This document shows positions 37,200-48,945 of a DNA stretch of 64,000 nucleotides, in pieces. The number at the start of each line of letters is the position of its first letter. Position 1 is the stretch's first letter. The notes under the pieces are model-generated. The model was not told the DNA's origin, ran no database searches, and saw only the letters and a list, made by a program, of their open reading frames with translations. The stretch comes from Monarcha castaneiventris obscurior (lineage: Eukaryota > Chordata > Aves > Passeriformes > Monarchidae): the NCBI GenBank assembly GCA_026261815.1, contig JAMPIT010000059.1:17470001-17534000 (forward strand), read 5' to 3'. A program made the translations under genes and the position numbers.

Positions 37200-38030
37200 A
37201 ATGCATATTTTAAGTCTGAACAAAAAATCCAGTCAAAGCCTTGCTAAGTGCCTTATTTTTTCTGGATGCTCTAAAGTTTGCAAGTAAAAGTTGTTTTTTA
37301 CTGAACCTCCTCAGAACTCTGCTGTTTCTTCCATGCACCACTGACAGTATATCCAACTGCTTTTCCCTATACCTGCGAAGCAGGACGAGATATTTTGAGC
37401 ATTGTCCTTTCTTTGCTGAATAACTTAGGACTGATCTATACTTGAAAGGAGCTGACTTGCAATTACTACTGCTGGTGTGTCCCTTAAAGCAGAAATGTCT
37501 AACAGTATCATTAATATAGCAAGTGACATGTGCTTTATTTGCAACACAGCCCCATGCACTGGAGAGAAGCTTTTGAAAACAAAGTATCATCTGGTGATTA
37601 CTTGAAAGAGGAAAAATAACTGGTCATAATAAGAAGAGAAAGGAATTAGTTTCTGATAGGTGAGCTCCTAGTGGAGAGGGAGTAAAAATGATCGTCTTAA
37701 CTTTAATTTGGGAAGTGGGACATCTCAATAACATAGTAATTCCTTTCTTTGTCCTATGGACACAGAAATGTTGCTGCAGAACATAAACAGATATGTAAGA
37801 ACTTCTAAGAAAATAATGAAATGCTAACAACCTAGAAAAGAAACTTCTATGGATGGTCACTTTCTGTGGGAATCCAGAGTGCAGGGAATATTTCTCTGCC
37901 TGTTTTGAAGAATCTAACCCCACAGAACAATGTGGTTTTCGACCTTTATCCATGGAGAAAACTGCCTACTCTCTGGGAGGAATTAAAATCTACACAGATG
38001 TGAACTAGATGATAGAATATGATGTAAGGA
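37200..38030. other. AT-rich DNA, nothing recognised
   Basis: It contains most of the longest minus-strand frames outside TEs (126 codons at 37210-37590 and 109 codons at 37624-37953). Neither has a recognisable domain or a plausible gene context, so both are read as chance. Confidence 0.5.
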
Positions 38031-38458
38031 TGTCACAGGGTGAAGAATTTAGAAGTTTTAGGTTTATTAATGTAGTAAATAGATAAACAGTAAAAGTTCC
38101 AAGATGGAGGAGACCTTGTAGTTTTCAACCTCTGTCTTCTTCTAGTGCCCCATATTTTGCAGCAAAAGTAGTTTAGGATGATTGGATGAAAAGTTCCGCA
38201 GTTCCGGCCTGCGTGTCAGAGTGATTTGCTGAACATTGGAGGAAAAGTAAAAATATCTGTCGTTTCAAGTCTTTATGGGTTAATTTACCTTCAAAAGAGC
38301 TGTGAAATTGTGATAAGGAGTCATTTTCTCACCTTCTCTTGCCATGTTTGGCTCTGCTACATCTTCTCTACGCTAATAGCTGATAACGCTAAAATAAACA
38401 ACTATCTGAAGAAGCAGTTACTGCGAGTTTGCCTTGTCCATCTATCAAGTTCCTTGCA
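38031..38458 (+). mobile_element. Solo ERV LTR with 4-bp target-site duplication
   Basis: A 428-bp LTR starting TGTCACAGGGTGAAG and ending TTCCTTGCA. The four flanking bases AGGA are identical on both sides (38027-38030 and 38459-38462). Four-base duplications are typical of class I (gamma-like) retroviruses. AATAAA at 38393-38398 lies near the 3' end, followed by a U5-like segment (ACTGCGAGTTTGCC). The middle carries a CpG-bearing patch (GTTCCGCAGTTCCGGCCTGC near 38190) not seen in the surrounding DNA. It resembles an LTR I recall from passerine genomes, with the same AAGATGGAGGAGACCTT segment. A 4-bp match alone is weak evidence, but it falls exactly at TG...CA ends. Confidence 0.8.
38393..38398 (+). 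terminator. LTR poly(A) signal
   Basis: AATAAA about 60 bp from the 3' end of the LTR at 38031-38458. Confidence 0.55.
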
Positions 38459-38460
38459 AG

Positions 38461-38480
38461 GACTCTAAAGGACTCTAAAG
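38461..38480. repeat. 10-bp tandem duplication at the LTR flank
   Basis: GACTCTAAAG occurs twice head to tail, directly at the right-hand target-site duplication of the LTR. It probably arose by slippage after insertion. Confidence 0.85.
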
Positions 38481-39867
38481 GCCTCTCCCAGCAAGAGAGG
38501 CTGATTTATGGCACTACCAGTGTCAGAAACCTTACCCATGGGCCTTCTGAAATATCCATATCAGCATATCCATATCAACAGAAGCATCCATAGCAACATT
38601 CAGTCCAGACTGTGTATACCTGCCAGACTGTGTGTACATTGCCTGTGAGCACCACAGAATCCTGCTGCAAACTCCTTTCAGCCAGCCTTTAACATCACTG
38701 AAACAATGCTGGAACCTCCAAGACTTCCATGGGTTTCATGGAAATGTTGAAAGGCAATGATAAATATGTTAAAAAAAAAGAAACAAAACAATAAAAAACT
38801 TTATGACTAACCTCATTCCTGGAAATCAGCTGTAATTTCTGTACCCTGGTGATGATTTCTGTTTCATTAAAGTATCGCCTACATCAGTTCTGAAGATGCA
38901 GAAAACTTTATTTTTTTGAGGTATTGGCCAGCCACTGAGGACAAGAGAGTTCTTAGTAGGCAGAATTGGGAGCATTCTTGACAGAATATGGTCAAGAACA
39001 AAAATGATGACTGAAAGGTTAGCCTGTAGTCTGAGGCAGTGTGGTCTAGGAACGAATGCAATATGACAGGAACAAAAGGAAGAAAGGTGGTTAAAGTGGT
39101 TTGAGGGGCTGTCCCTGAATGTTACTAAAGCAGTATTCCTGTTGCCATATTAGTAGTTCAGCTTCACAGGGAACAGAAAGTTGTAGAAAACTCATCAGGA
39201 TATCACAATTCAGACATGATATTTCTGTAGCTGAGGCATGCAAGGGAGCAATACCATTGATAATATATATTTTTACCTTTAGTATTGAAGTGGTCATATT
39301 CCCTTTTCTATGTAGCTGGTTAGAGAAAAGGGACACTTGGAGAACTCTTTAGTTTAAGCCTGGCAAAGCATTAAAACTCATTTCCCAGATTTGTGCCAAG
39401 CTGCCTGACAATATTTTGTGATCACATCCCCCAAAATACATTCATGAATATATAAAATGCTATCTGACAAAATGTTTCCAAGTTTTTTAAGCCTGCTAGT
39501 GAAGAAAACAAAATAATCCTATTGAATGTTTTCTGTCTGCCCTTATTGTTGTACAGCAACACAGTTTTCAAGCAATACCATTTTCTCCAAACTCTGTAAT
39601 AAGCCATTACCAGCTTTTGTGCAGCTGCCACTGCTGCTGACTGGCTTTTGTACAAAAGAGTCATTGCCAATTTACTGTTTTGCCCTGCATTTCCCAGGGC
39701 AAGAGCCCTTACAATGAAAAGATTCTGAAGCTGGTCACCGAAGCCTGTCCCAGGTCATCTCAGAAGATGGCCTGTTTGCAATAAATGACTACAACTGAGA
39801 ATCCATTACCAACTTACGGAAACTTTGGGGAGTTAAGAGAGATGAATTCAGGTCTGCACTAAATCAG
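38481..39867. other. AT-rich DNA with small duplications
   Basis: Two imperfect tandem duplications lie close together: ATATCCATATCA(G/A)C at about 38552-38580 and CCAGACTGTGT(A/G)TAC at about 38604-38640. No TE or gene was recognised in the rest. Confidence 0.5.
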
Positions 39868-39960
39868 AAAAAAACCCCCAAAAAAACAAACAAACAAAAA
39901 AAAAAAAAAACCAAAAAACCCACCCCAAAAACAAAACCAAAAAACCACCAAACACCAACC
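39868..39960. repeat. A/C-only low-complexity tract (93 nt)
   Basis: Ninety-three consecutive bases contain only A and C, with an A13-16 core, several CAAA units, and C-runs of 2-5. The complementary strand is purely T and G. It is not a regular microsatellite. It may be a degenerate A-rich tail or an expanded simple repeat; no retroposed body was recognised on its left side. Confidence 0.93.
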
Positions 39961-40188
39961 GCACAGCACATAACCTGAGGATTTAGTTGTTTTATTTAAT
40001 TATTGTTGAGACCTGAAGGTGCAGAATGAGAAGATGGTGCATTGTGAATCCAAAGGACTTCATGAGAATCTCAATCACTTACTTACACTCAGTGCTTCAC
40101 CTTTCACTACTACTCATAATGCCCTAACTGCTTCTCCATCTTGCTGGACTGTTCCCTCCTTTTTAATGGAATTGGAAAAATGGTAACG

Positions 40189-40238
40189 TATTTTGAAAGA
40201 CCCCTTGCCAAATTATTTTGAGAGACCCCTTGCCAACT
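40189..40238. repeat. 25-bp tandem duplication
   Basis: Two copies of TATTTTGA(A/G)AGACCCCTTGCC plus 4 bases, differing at few positions. Confidence 0.85.
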
Positions 40239-41579
40239 TGTCCTGAGCTTCAAAAAAGCTACAGAAAAGAAACACCAAATTTTATCTATGTCACTCTAAA
40301 GCTCAGTTTCAGTTGTACCATTCAGGTTCCTGTTACATGATTTGCATTATGAATGTAATCTGTCTTGGGGAAACTATGGCATCTAATACTAGAGGGACTG
40401 TGCATCAGCACAGCAAAAATGCTGTCTGAAAATAAAATACACAACACTCATTTGATATATATTAATTATTTTAAAAATCACATTTCCTGCATTCAGCTAC
40501 AACTCAGTGGGTATGTAGTTTACTTGATTTAGGGAGCTAAAATTATGACTTGTTACAGTTATTGCAGCATAGAAATCGTTATTGTTTTTGTTATTATTTT
40601 TAAGCAAAACAACTCCAGTTCTTGAGGCTTTCAGCAGATAACTAGGAAATGTACAAGAACCAAAAAAAAGAAAAAAATTGAGAGCTTGATCTTACATTGT
40701 TGTGGTTTGAAGGAGGGAAGAGAGAACAGAAGAGCTTGATTAAGCATTAATGACAGCCCCTAAATGTCCTGCCTATCAGCCAGAATAAGGCCCACAAGAC
40801 AGGAGGAGAAGGTAAGCACATCCTTTGTATTTTTGTTTACCTGTAAATCTTTCAGAAGAACTGAATTCATACAGTCGCAATTGTTTAGACAAAGACAGTA
40901 TTTCCACAGTGAACACTGCAAAGATGGAGGGAGTTGTGTCTGCATGTTAACTCTAAATTAACCTGCTCAGGACTAGAAGCAGCCTAGCTGTAAAGCACTG
41001 ATCACTGCCCAGGAAAATTTACCTTGCATCTATAGTAACTTAGCTCCTTCATAGCAAGTCAGAAATGTAAACTCTAAAATCCTGTAGAAGGAGTATTCTG
41101 AGGACATGATAATTTGAGTCATGTCTTTTATTCTTAGCTTACTTATTTCTCCCATTCCCTTGCCCTCCTACTCTGAGGGAGGATCTATAAAACAGACTTA
41201 TTTCTTTCCAACATATATCACAGCACTGAGGTATGAGCAGTCAAGTGACTATTTCTAATGTCATTTTCTTAATACAATGCAGAGAATGTCTCAGGTTAAA
41301 GCAATGTTGCCCAGGGGATGCATCTAATTGTTAACAATTCCATTTAATAGCAGCTAAGCACATGTTAAATGGTACATTTTCACCCATGTCCTTTACCTTT
41401 ATTCCTATGGGCAAGAACAAATATTAAGATTCTGAAGTGCTTGCACTGAACACATTTTAACATTCACACATTATATTAGAGAATAAATCTGGGGTTTAGA
41501 CAATTTTAGAACAAAATATAATTTTACTTGTTTCTAAGCCTTCTGAAGTTTATCCAATTATTCCAATATGTATTTTCAT

Positions 41580-41622
41580 TTTAGGCTGCTTACCAGCAAA
41601 TTTAGGCTGCTTTACCAGCAAG
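41580..41622. repeat. ~21-bp tandem duplication
   Basis: TTTAGGCTGCT(T)TACCAGCAA occurs twice, with a one-base length difference. Confidence 0.85.
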
Positions 41623-43282
41623 TTGTGAAAGAATGATCAAAGTCAACAATCAATCTGCTTACATGGTCTGATTGAATACAGTAAAATATTTTGATTCTGA
41701 TGGAATGAGAATAGGTCAGTTCCTAACAAATTTGTAGCTGGTGAGAATTATAATGTAAATTAGGACAGTCTAAGACATATTCATTTTGCATTCAGACAAC
41801 AAATGTTGCCTAAAATCTTATCTGATTTATGATATCATGGCTGATCATGAAATGCAAGAAAAATGAAATGAATAATGTAATGGGAGATATATACTCAAGA
41901 CAATGACTAATATCAATGACCAATTCAACAAACACATAGTCATATATAGACTGAACCATCATAACTGTGACTGGGGTTAGGCAGAAAATCAAAAACTGAG
42001 CTATAATTTTTTCTCTCATTCAGATTATTCATGATGGACCAGTGGCTCAGGATCAATCACACTATTGAGGAGGTAGGGTTCTTCTGGGTGTGTGGGTGTA
42101 TCTGTATTTGTAATTGTTCTCTCATTCACACAGTCACTCAAAACCAGTCACCCAGAAGTGAAAATGATGTGCGCTACACATGGTTTTCTGGCTTTTCATT
42201 AGGTTCTGGCACTTTTGAAAATTTCCTTATTGTCCATTATCACAAATTACTTATACAGCAAAATTTAATCAAAACTATAAATATAAATGGGTGATTTTTT
42301 TCAGAATTTGATGATAGGTTTTTTATTTTTTTTTTTTGAGTGTTTCTATCACATGGTATCTTTCTCTTCAAGTAAAAAGCTAAAATGGCAATTTCACCCT
42401 TACTCTTTCTAAAAAAAAATCATGGAGATATGCTTAGCTGTTTTATTCTATTTCTGTAATTATTTCATTGTTCCTTAAAAACTGGTATTTAGAACATTGT
42501 CTTTTATATTTTTTTTTCATTACCTTTTCCTTTAGGAGCAATGAAACAAAGTTTTGAAAGAGAAAGACAACATTGACCACTTAAAGATTTTAGCAAGTGT
42601 CAAAATGCAAATAAAAGGAAAATAGATTCTTCAGAGGTCTGTCTTGTGGGGAACAGAAAAATTATGCTGCTTCTTTGCATAAAAGGAGAAATTTCCTACT
42701 TTGTTAGCTGAATAACAAGACAATATAGTTTTGGTATGGGTTAATCTGTTGGTACACAATGTTGTTTCTACTTGGTGAACATTTTGACAAAATATTTATG
42801 AGGTCAGGTTGTTCTGGCGGAAAGGGTTTTGATAGTAAGGAGCAGAAAATGGAGAAATTAGATCAGGCTTTCACTAACGAAAAAAGAGCAAGGAGAAAGA
42901 AAGAACAAAAAGAGTATAGAAGGGAATTGTACTCTCTCATGAAAAAAAAATGTGCTGAGACATAAAGATCAGAGGATGAGTTATAAGAAGAGGGTAAATA
43001 GGGGAAATAACAAGGGACAAGATATGAAGTTCAGCTAAGTTATCAGAGTACACATTGAAGCACCAAAACTGAAGGTATGAACAAATACATAAAGTGGGGC
43101 TTCCTCAGTTTTCTTGTCTTTGATGTGCAGTAGCTCTGTAAGTGCCAGGAAGCGGGATATTGAAAATTATGTTTGACAAAACAAGTTTTTAAAGGGGAAA
43201 AAAAAAGGATTAAATAGTCAAGACATAAAAAATAGTGAATTGTAAAGAGAATCAGCCAAAGGCAGGAGTGAATTGAAAGAGA

Positions 43283-43733
43283 ACAAAGAGGGTCACAAAG
43301 CTGATGAAGGGTTTAGAGAGTAAATTGTGTGAGGAGCCACTGAGGGAGCTGAAGTTGTTTGGCCTGGAAAAGAGAAGGCTCAGAGGAGATCTTATTGCTC
43401 TCTGCAACTCCCTAAAAGGAAGGTGCAGACATGTCAGGGTCAGCCTCTTCTCCCTGCAACTAGTGACAGGACAAGAGGAAATGGACTCAAGGCTGTGCCA
43501 GGAGCGGTTCAGTTTGGACTTCAGAAAGAATTTCTTCACTGAAAGGGTGATTGAATCTTGGAACAGGCTGCCCAGGGAAGTGATGGAGTCACCACCCCTG
43601 GAACTGTTCAAGAAATGACTGGCTGTGGCACTTTGTGCTGTGGTTTATTTGACATGGTGGTGTTGGGTCAAAGGCTGCCCTCAATGATTTTAAAGGTCTT
43701 TTCCAGCCTTGATGCATCTATGATTCTATGAAA
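43283..43733 (+). mobile_element. CR1 LINE 3' end, well preserved
   Basis: The copy covers the end of ORF2 and the 3'UTR. Hallmarks are GGCCTGGAAAAGAGAAGGCT near 43362, AGTGACAGGACAAGAGG near 43462, GGAACAGGCTGCCCAGG near 43559, GGTGGTGTTGGGTC near 43658 and the terminus TTTTCCAGCCTTGATGC followed by ATTCTATGA. It is 5'-truncated at about 43283, as usual for CR1. It is one of the least decayed CR1 copies in the window, because its ORF2 end can still be read through. Confidence 0.95.
43304..43618 (+). pseudogene. CR1 ORF2 C-terminal fragment (open frame)
   Basis: A 104-codon frame carries the conserved C-terminal region of the CR1 ORF2 protein (endonuclease/reverse transcriptase): LEKRRLRGDLIALCN near residues 20-35, then VTGQEEMDS, FRKNFFTERVIESWNRLPRE and finally the LFKK end. 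The endonuclease and reverse-transcriptase domains are absent because the element is truncated. The ATG is incidental, so this is a fossil fragment rather than a gene, but the unbroken frame shows moderate age. Confidence 0.88.
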
Positions 43734-44300
43734 GGAATTCACCACTTATTAAATCCAAAAAACTGTGAAAAATGAAGTGCATTGGAAGTCTGTGTAAAAC
43801 CATCTCTTATATATGTAAGTGACTGGGTTTCAGGGTAGTGTTTTCATTTTCACAAGAGCCACATTGGCATCTTTTAGTAAAAGGAAGGGCTAAAAATCAG
43901 ATTATATAGCTTTTTAAGCTTGGATGGAAATGTTTTATGGCAATCTGATTTTTGCTTTCTTTAACAAAAGCTTTTATAAATAGGCAAAACAACAAAAGAA
44001 AAAGTGATTCAAAAGATAACTCAGTGTGTAACGTGGAAAGAATTTATCTAACGTAGAAAGAAGCACCAAGCAGTGTTTAAAGAATATAAGTTCAAGTGTA
44101 CACTTCTGTTGGAGTGTAGGAAAGCTGAAAGAAGACAGAGCTACTAATGATGCTACAACAGAGAAGGTAAACTGATCAAATGCCAGGCTGAGTAAAGAAT
44201 AAGGAAATGCATGAGAGAGTAGAGAGTCAACATAGAGCAGAGGGTTGATTGAAGGAGGAAAAGGGTTAATATAGAACATTTCTGTCTAGGGGTGACTAGA
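43734..44300. other. AT-rich spacer between CR1 and LTR
   Basis: Nothing was recognised. A 101-codon minus-strand frame (43974-44279) has no known domain. Confidence 0.5.
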
Positions 44301-44904
44301 TGTTGTGTCCCCAGTCATCGTTGTATGCCCAGACATGATTCCTGTGCCTTTCTGTGTCTTTAAAACTGGGTCTGAGAGAAAGAAAAAAAGCCAGATGAAC
44401 TTTTCAAAGCTGTTTGTGCTCCAAGGTCACACTATTCTGCGTGCTTCAGTGGCAGCAAGAGTGGAGGAAGCACCTTTTCCTGCTTTTCAGCTAGCTTTTG
44501 GCTCTGTTTCTCTGGAGAGAGACGGGGTTATTTTTTTTTTCCTGGGACTTTGGCTTCTTTTTCTCTTCTGGAACTGTTCAGAACATACCGGGAGACCCTA
44601 CACCGTTGGCCCGGAGAGGGGCCCATGTTGACCCAGCCCTGAAGAAGGGAAGAGAGAGACCACAGCCATAGAAAGGACTCTGAAAATGTACCAGGTTCTC
44701 TCCACAGCGAGAGGTTTTATTATTTAGCATTATTCTTTTCCTATAGTGCATTGTGCCTGTTAAATAAATGTTGGGGGTTTTTTTCTTTCACTTTCCTCCG
44801 AGGAATTTTTCCTGAACCTGGTAGGGGAGCGGGGGCTGTAACCTGCCTTCTATCAGAGGATGTTAATTTTGGACATTCATCCGAATTTGTCTCAAACCAG
44901 GACA
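44301..44904 (+). mobile_element. Solo ERV LTR (about 600 bp)
   Basis: A full-length LTR of a type I recall as common in songbird genomes. It starts at TGTTGTGTCCCC (the true end may be TGTCCCC at 44306) and ends at CTCAAACCAGGACA. Recognisable internal blocks are ACCGGGAGACCCTACACC near 44589, GGGAAGAGAGAGACCACAGCC near 44648, a poly(A) signal AATAAA at 44763-44768, and the U5-like CTTTCCTCCGAGGAATTTTTCC near 44791. No target-site duplication was found at these ends (left flank TGACTAGA, right flank AATTCACA), which suggests an older insertion. Frames of 108 and 82 codons inside it are by-products. There is no internal retroviral sequence. Confidence 0.85.
44763..44768 (+). terminator. LTR poly(A) signal
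   Basis: AATAAA in the R region of the LTR, followed by a T/G-rich stretch typical of a downstream element. Confidence 0.6.
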
Positions 44905-47900
44905 AATTCACAAGAGGTAGGGAAGAAAGTGAAATAAATTCCAAAAAAATAGAACAAGATGAAGGAACTTCATCTTGGCCAATACAAGTGAAAAAATAAG
45001 ATTGTTTTAAAGAAGGGCAACTATTGCCCTGTTTTTATTAAGGCTTTCTAATGACTTTCTTGTGTTTCAACAAGCAGAACATTTCAAAAGACTGGAGCTT
45101 GGGTAACATTTCAAAAGCATGAGACCTACAGTCAGATAGAAAGTCCACCATGCACTTCCTGTGTAACTTTAGGCAAGCAATTTCACTGCAGGAGGTCCAT
45201 GTGAAATAAAATTAGATGCTATGAAGTGCTGTAAGATTCTTAGAATGAAGACAAAATAAGAGTGCAATATCATTTATTGTATTTTTCTGTTGCATGGAGG
45301 CTGTGAAGGACTGTTTAACAGTATTAATTCTTGCTTTTAAAAGTGTTCATTCATTGGTCTCATAATGTGGAAACAGAAGTAGTAGGTGGGACAAATTGTC
45401 ATTAGAGTTGGTCACATGAAACAATTATCACATTTTAAAGTTTAATAGGATAATTAAAGATGGCACAGGTTTTACCAGACAGTATATTTATTGCTTGGAA
45501 ATCACCAATTACATTCTTGACCATAAAAGGAAAAACTTATAAGTCAAAAATATAAGTATTGTACTGCAAGGCACATATTCCCAAAGAATGAAGGACCACA
45601 TTTTTCTCATATTTATATTACAGTAATTTAAGCAATACTCAGGACAAAAATAAATCATAGTTTTACCTTAGCTTCACTAAACCAGGATTTACTCTACTGT
45701 TCATCCTTTCCTCTTCTCATAGACACAAACAAATCAGGAACTTTGAAGACTGCCAACAGACTTCCAGTTTTTGAAGATGCCTATCCTAACAAGAGATTTA
45801 GTTTTTAATTCCATAAGAATAAAGAGGATACGTTTATACCAACTTTGACTGAAATAAGTCCATGTGAAATTGACTGTATTTCCAATGTTTAACCTAATCT
45901 TTTTAAAAAATTAGTTAATAATATGAAATTAAAAAAAAAAAAAAAACTTCTAAAATGCATATCTTCAATTTTGTACCTAGGAAACCACGATATATCATAC
46001 ATGTGTGACTGCTGCATTTTTTGTGCCCCTTTGTCCTATCACTGACCTCATAAATATGTATTCATATGTATTCAGTACTAAGCACTTGTGATTAGAATTA
46101 GTATTAGTGCATATTTAGAACTGATTAAACAAGTGAAAAAATTAGAGATGTTTGTTATAAAGACAATAACATAAAAGTGACTTGAGTTCTAAGGCAGAAA
46201 TATTCAGGGGCTCGGGATGAAAACCCACACCTTGTAGGTATTTTTAGAATTATGTTAATTTAGCAGCTAGTAATTTTTTTCTTGCATATATAGTTTAATA
46301 ATGTTTTAAATTTAACAAGTAAACATTCTGATTAGAAATATATAATGATCTATACCTTTCAAGATTTCAGAAATTCATTCTTCACTGTATATATTAAACA
46401 CTATGTGATCTTGAAATACTGCTAGAAGGACACATACCTAGTCGAGGCAATACACTAGGTTAGCATCAAACTTTTAGAAGACCGAGCTAAAAATGAAATA
46501 AGCCAATAATCACCTTCATCCAAATGTCTTCAAATATACATGTGTAAAATGAGTGGAAATGTACTTCTCTGCTAATTTGATTAACATGAAGGAAAATCCC
46601 ATTTCTGCCTGTAACATGTAGTTATCAGAAAAGGTAAAAAATCAAAATGTATCTTGTTTTCACGTTATAGACTTTAACTGTTGTGAAACATAGTGACTAA
46701 TATCATTAAGGGCTTTTACCTCAGATGATTAACTATGTAATTGGTTAAAATAAAAGGACATCCCATTATTCCATACAGTCAGGCTTACTTATCTGCTTAC
46801 TTCTGCTAGTTATAAAGAAAAGGAGAAGGTAGGACATATACCCTCTACAAGAGAAGGAAAAATCCTTTCACAGACTTTTACCCAGTAGTCCTGTGGTTCA
46901 AGATAAACCAATTAATTCATGACTCTTTGCAAATTAATCCCAATCACCAGAACCTTTTTTCCTAACTTTAAATAAAAGCTAACCCATTTGATAAGTTAAT
47001 TGTGACCTGTAGTCTGTTTGCAATTACTTTGTTATGGTTTTTGGCTAACCAGTTCTCATGCTGGATTTATTCACTGAAATTTACCCTTCTCTTGCTGTAC
47101 CAGGATCACTCAGGCTGCTTAGAATGGGAAGTAGAAGTAAGAAATATTTTCTGAAATTTTGGCAATCGATGCTAGAATTTCATCTAACTTCAGGTTCAAA
47201 ATCACTTTTAAAAATGCATCCTTAATCATCTTAATATAGAAGAGCAACAAATACTAGAGCTCCATAAATATAAAGCATAAAAAATAATCTGATTTGCTAT
47301 TTCATATATAATCCCTTATCAGTAATACAACTATACAAGTTAAGCAATATATATAGCTGCATAGAGTTAATATGTGACTCTGTGCAGGGCTTTCTTCATC
47401 TGCTCAGCTGCTTGTGGCTAATGGACTGTAGCAATCTTCTTTAGCAATGTGCTTGGAACTGACCCTCCCACCAAGTTATTTTCTCTCCCACCCTAATACT
47501 AAATAGCGCATGACAGCTTAGTTATGAGCGCTACTTAGGAGCTGTCACAACTGAATGGTATACATCACAGAAGTCTTCTTCTGAAAAGGGACGCTAGCAC
47601 TGAAGGTTATAAACACAAGAATGCAGCTCACTTGTAGTACCATCTGTCCTTTCAAAATAGCATGGAACATAAATTGTGTGAAGGTACAAGGGCAGAGTGA
47701 CACCCTTGAGCTGTTACAGTTACTACATATTTTTGGTGTTTCTAACCTACCTCTATGAAGACGAAAAGTTACTAACTGTTGTGTCATTGGATCGATGCTT
47801 ACAGAATCAGAGATGACCAGCTAGGGAAGCAGAACTTAGAATTTTATAGGACGTTGAAAGTGATGTTGTTGTCTCTTAAGGATTCTACATTTCTTGAGGT

Positions 47901-48289
47901 TTCATTTGTTTTCACCTAAATGTCTCTCTAATTGTAAATAAATTATCTGTGTGACTTTTGACTAAAGTTACTTATGGATAGTTGCAGCATTAAAGGCATT
48001 ATTAAAAGAATCCAAGGCTGTTTAGTACATATTTAACATAGTACACCCTTCAGGTGCTTCCCTTTCATTTTTATTAGATTTTAAGATATTAACTTGAAAA
48101 GAATTTACCTCTATTATTTGTGTGTTAGTCCCTCTAAAAAAAATTGTAATTCTTTAAACAGACCACAGAAAGAAATTTTAAATACACTGTTGAGGTGTAA
48201 GAATTTTTTGATTGGTTGGCAGAAAGTATCTACAAACACAAATCAATCCATTGGTTTGAGACAAAATCTCTTTTAAGATCAGTTTAAAA
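44905..48289. other. AT-rich DNA, nothing recognised
   Basis: A poly(A) run lies at about 45931-45947. There is no TE, exon or RNA gene that I can support. Short reading frames only. Confidence 0.5.
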
Positions 48290-48945
48290 TCAGTGGGGTT
48301 GAGAACCACCCTCGCTTCTCCTGTGCCTTGTGTTTTCTGGGGGCTATGAGGGCTGGCCTGGTACTGTCTGGATGCTGCAGAAGTACTGGGTGCCCTCAGG
48401 GGCTTGGGAGGGGGCAGGGGCCAGCCCTCACTGATCATTTTGTGACCCGGGGACCAGAACTTCCCAAGCCTCCCCTCTGCTGGGTTTTGTGACCTCTCCA
48501 AGGACATCACCCTTTCTTTTGGGTGGAATGTCAAACATGGCCTTTTTGCAGCTGAGATTTCTGCTTGGGGCTCGTGTAGCTCTGTGTGTGCTCAGCACAG
48601 GGCACAGTCTCCTGGCATGCCCTTAGGGGAATAGGAGAGACACTGTTCTGAGCCCACACTCCAACTGCTTCCCTTGGCAGCAAGATGGAAAAGATGAAGT
48701 GGAAGATGAGGTTGGCAGATGGTGTGGAGCCTGCAGGGAAAACTGGTCTGGGGACGGAAAATGGAAGAGAGCAAATCTCAGGGAGGAGAGTCATCATCTG
48801 GGCCCACAGGGGAATGGCCACACAGTGCAGCTGTGGAACCAGGACTCTGACAAGGCTTGAAACTTGGTGCCAGGTGATCTGAGACTGCTTCCACTATGGA
48901 TGTTCCAGGAGGCAGAACCCTTGACCCCATCTGCAGCTCTGCTCT
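48290..48945. other. GC-richer patch, unidentified
   Basis: This is markedly richer in G and C than its surroundings, with frames of 118 codons (48178-48534) and 96 codons (48531-48821) on the minus strand, neither with a known domain. It lies directly against an antisense CR1 fragment, so it may be repeat-derived. No CR1 or LTR motif was found in it. A small processed pseudogene or an unrecognised TE are alternatives. Confidence 0.4.

Larger units (their letters stand above)
39961..43282. other. AT-rich DNA with two small tandem duplications
   Basis: A 25-bp unit is tandemly duplicated with few changes at 40189-40238 (unit contains GACCCCTTGCCAA), and a ~21-bp unit is duplicated at about 41580-41622 (unit contains TTTAGGCTGCT). 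No TE or gene was recognised in the rest. Confidence 0.5.

Noticed and set aside
37210..37590. 126-codon minus-strand frame
   Set aside because: No domain or splice context; composition is like the surrounding non-coding DNA.
44305..44999. 108- and 82-codon plus-strand frames
   Set aside because: Both lie within or across an ERV LTR and contain its promoter and poly(A) region; not coding.
47801..47900. CR1-tail-like stretch (ACAGAATCAGAGATGACC...)
   Set aside because: Only a few bases resemble a CR1 end and no ordered second motif follows.
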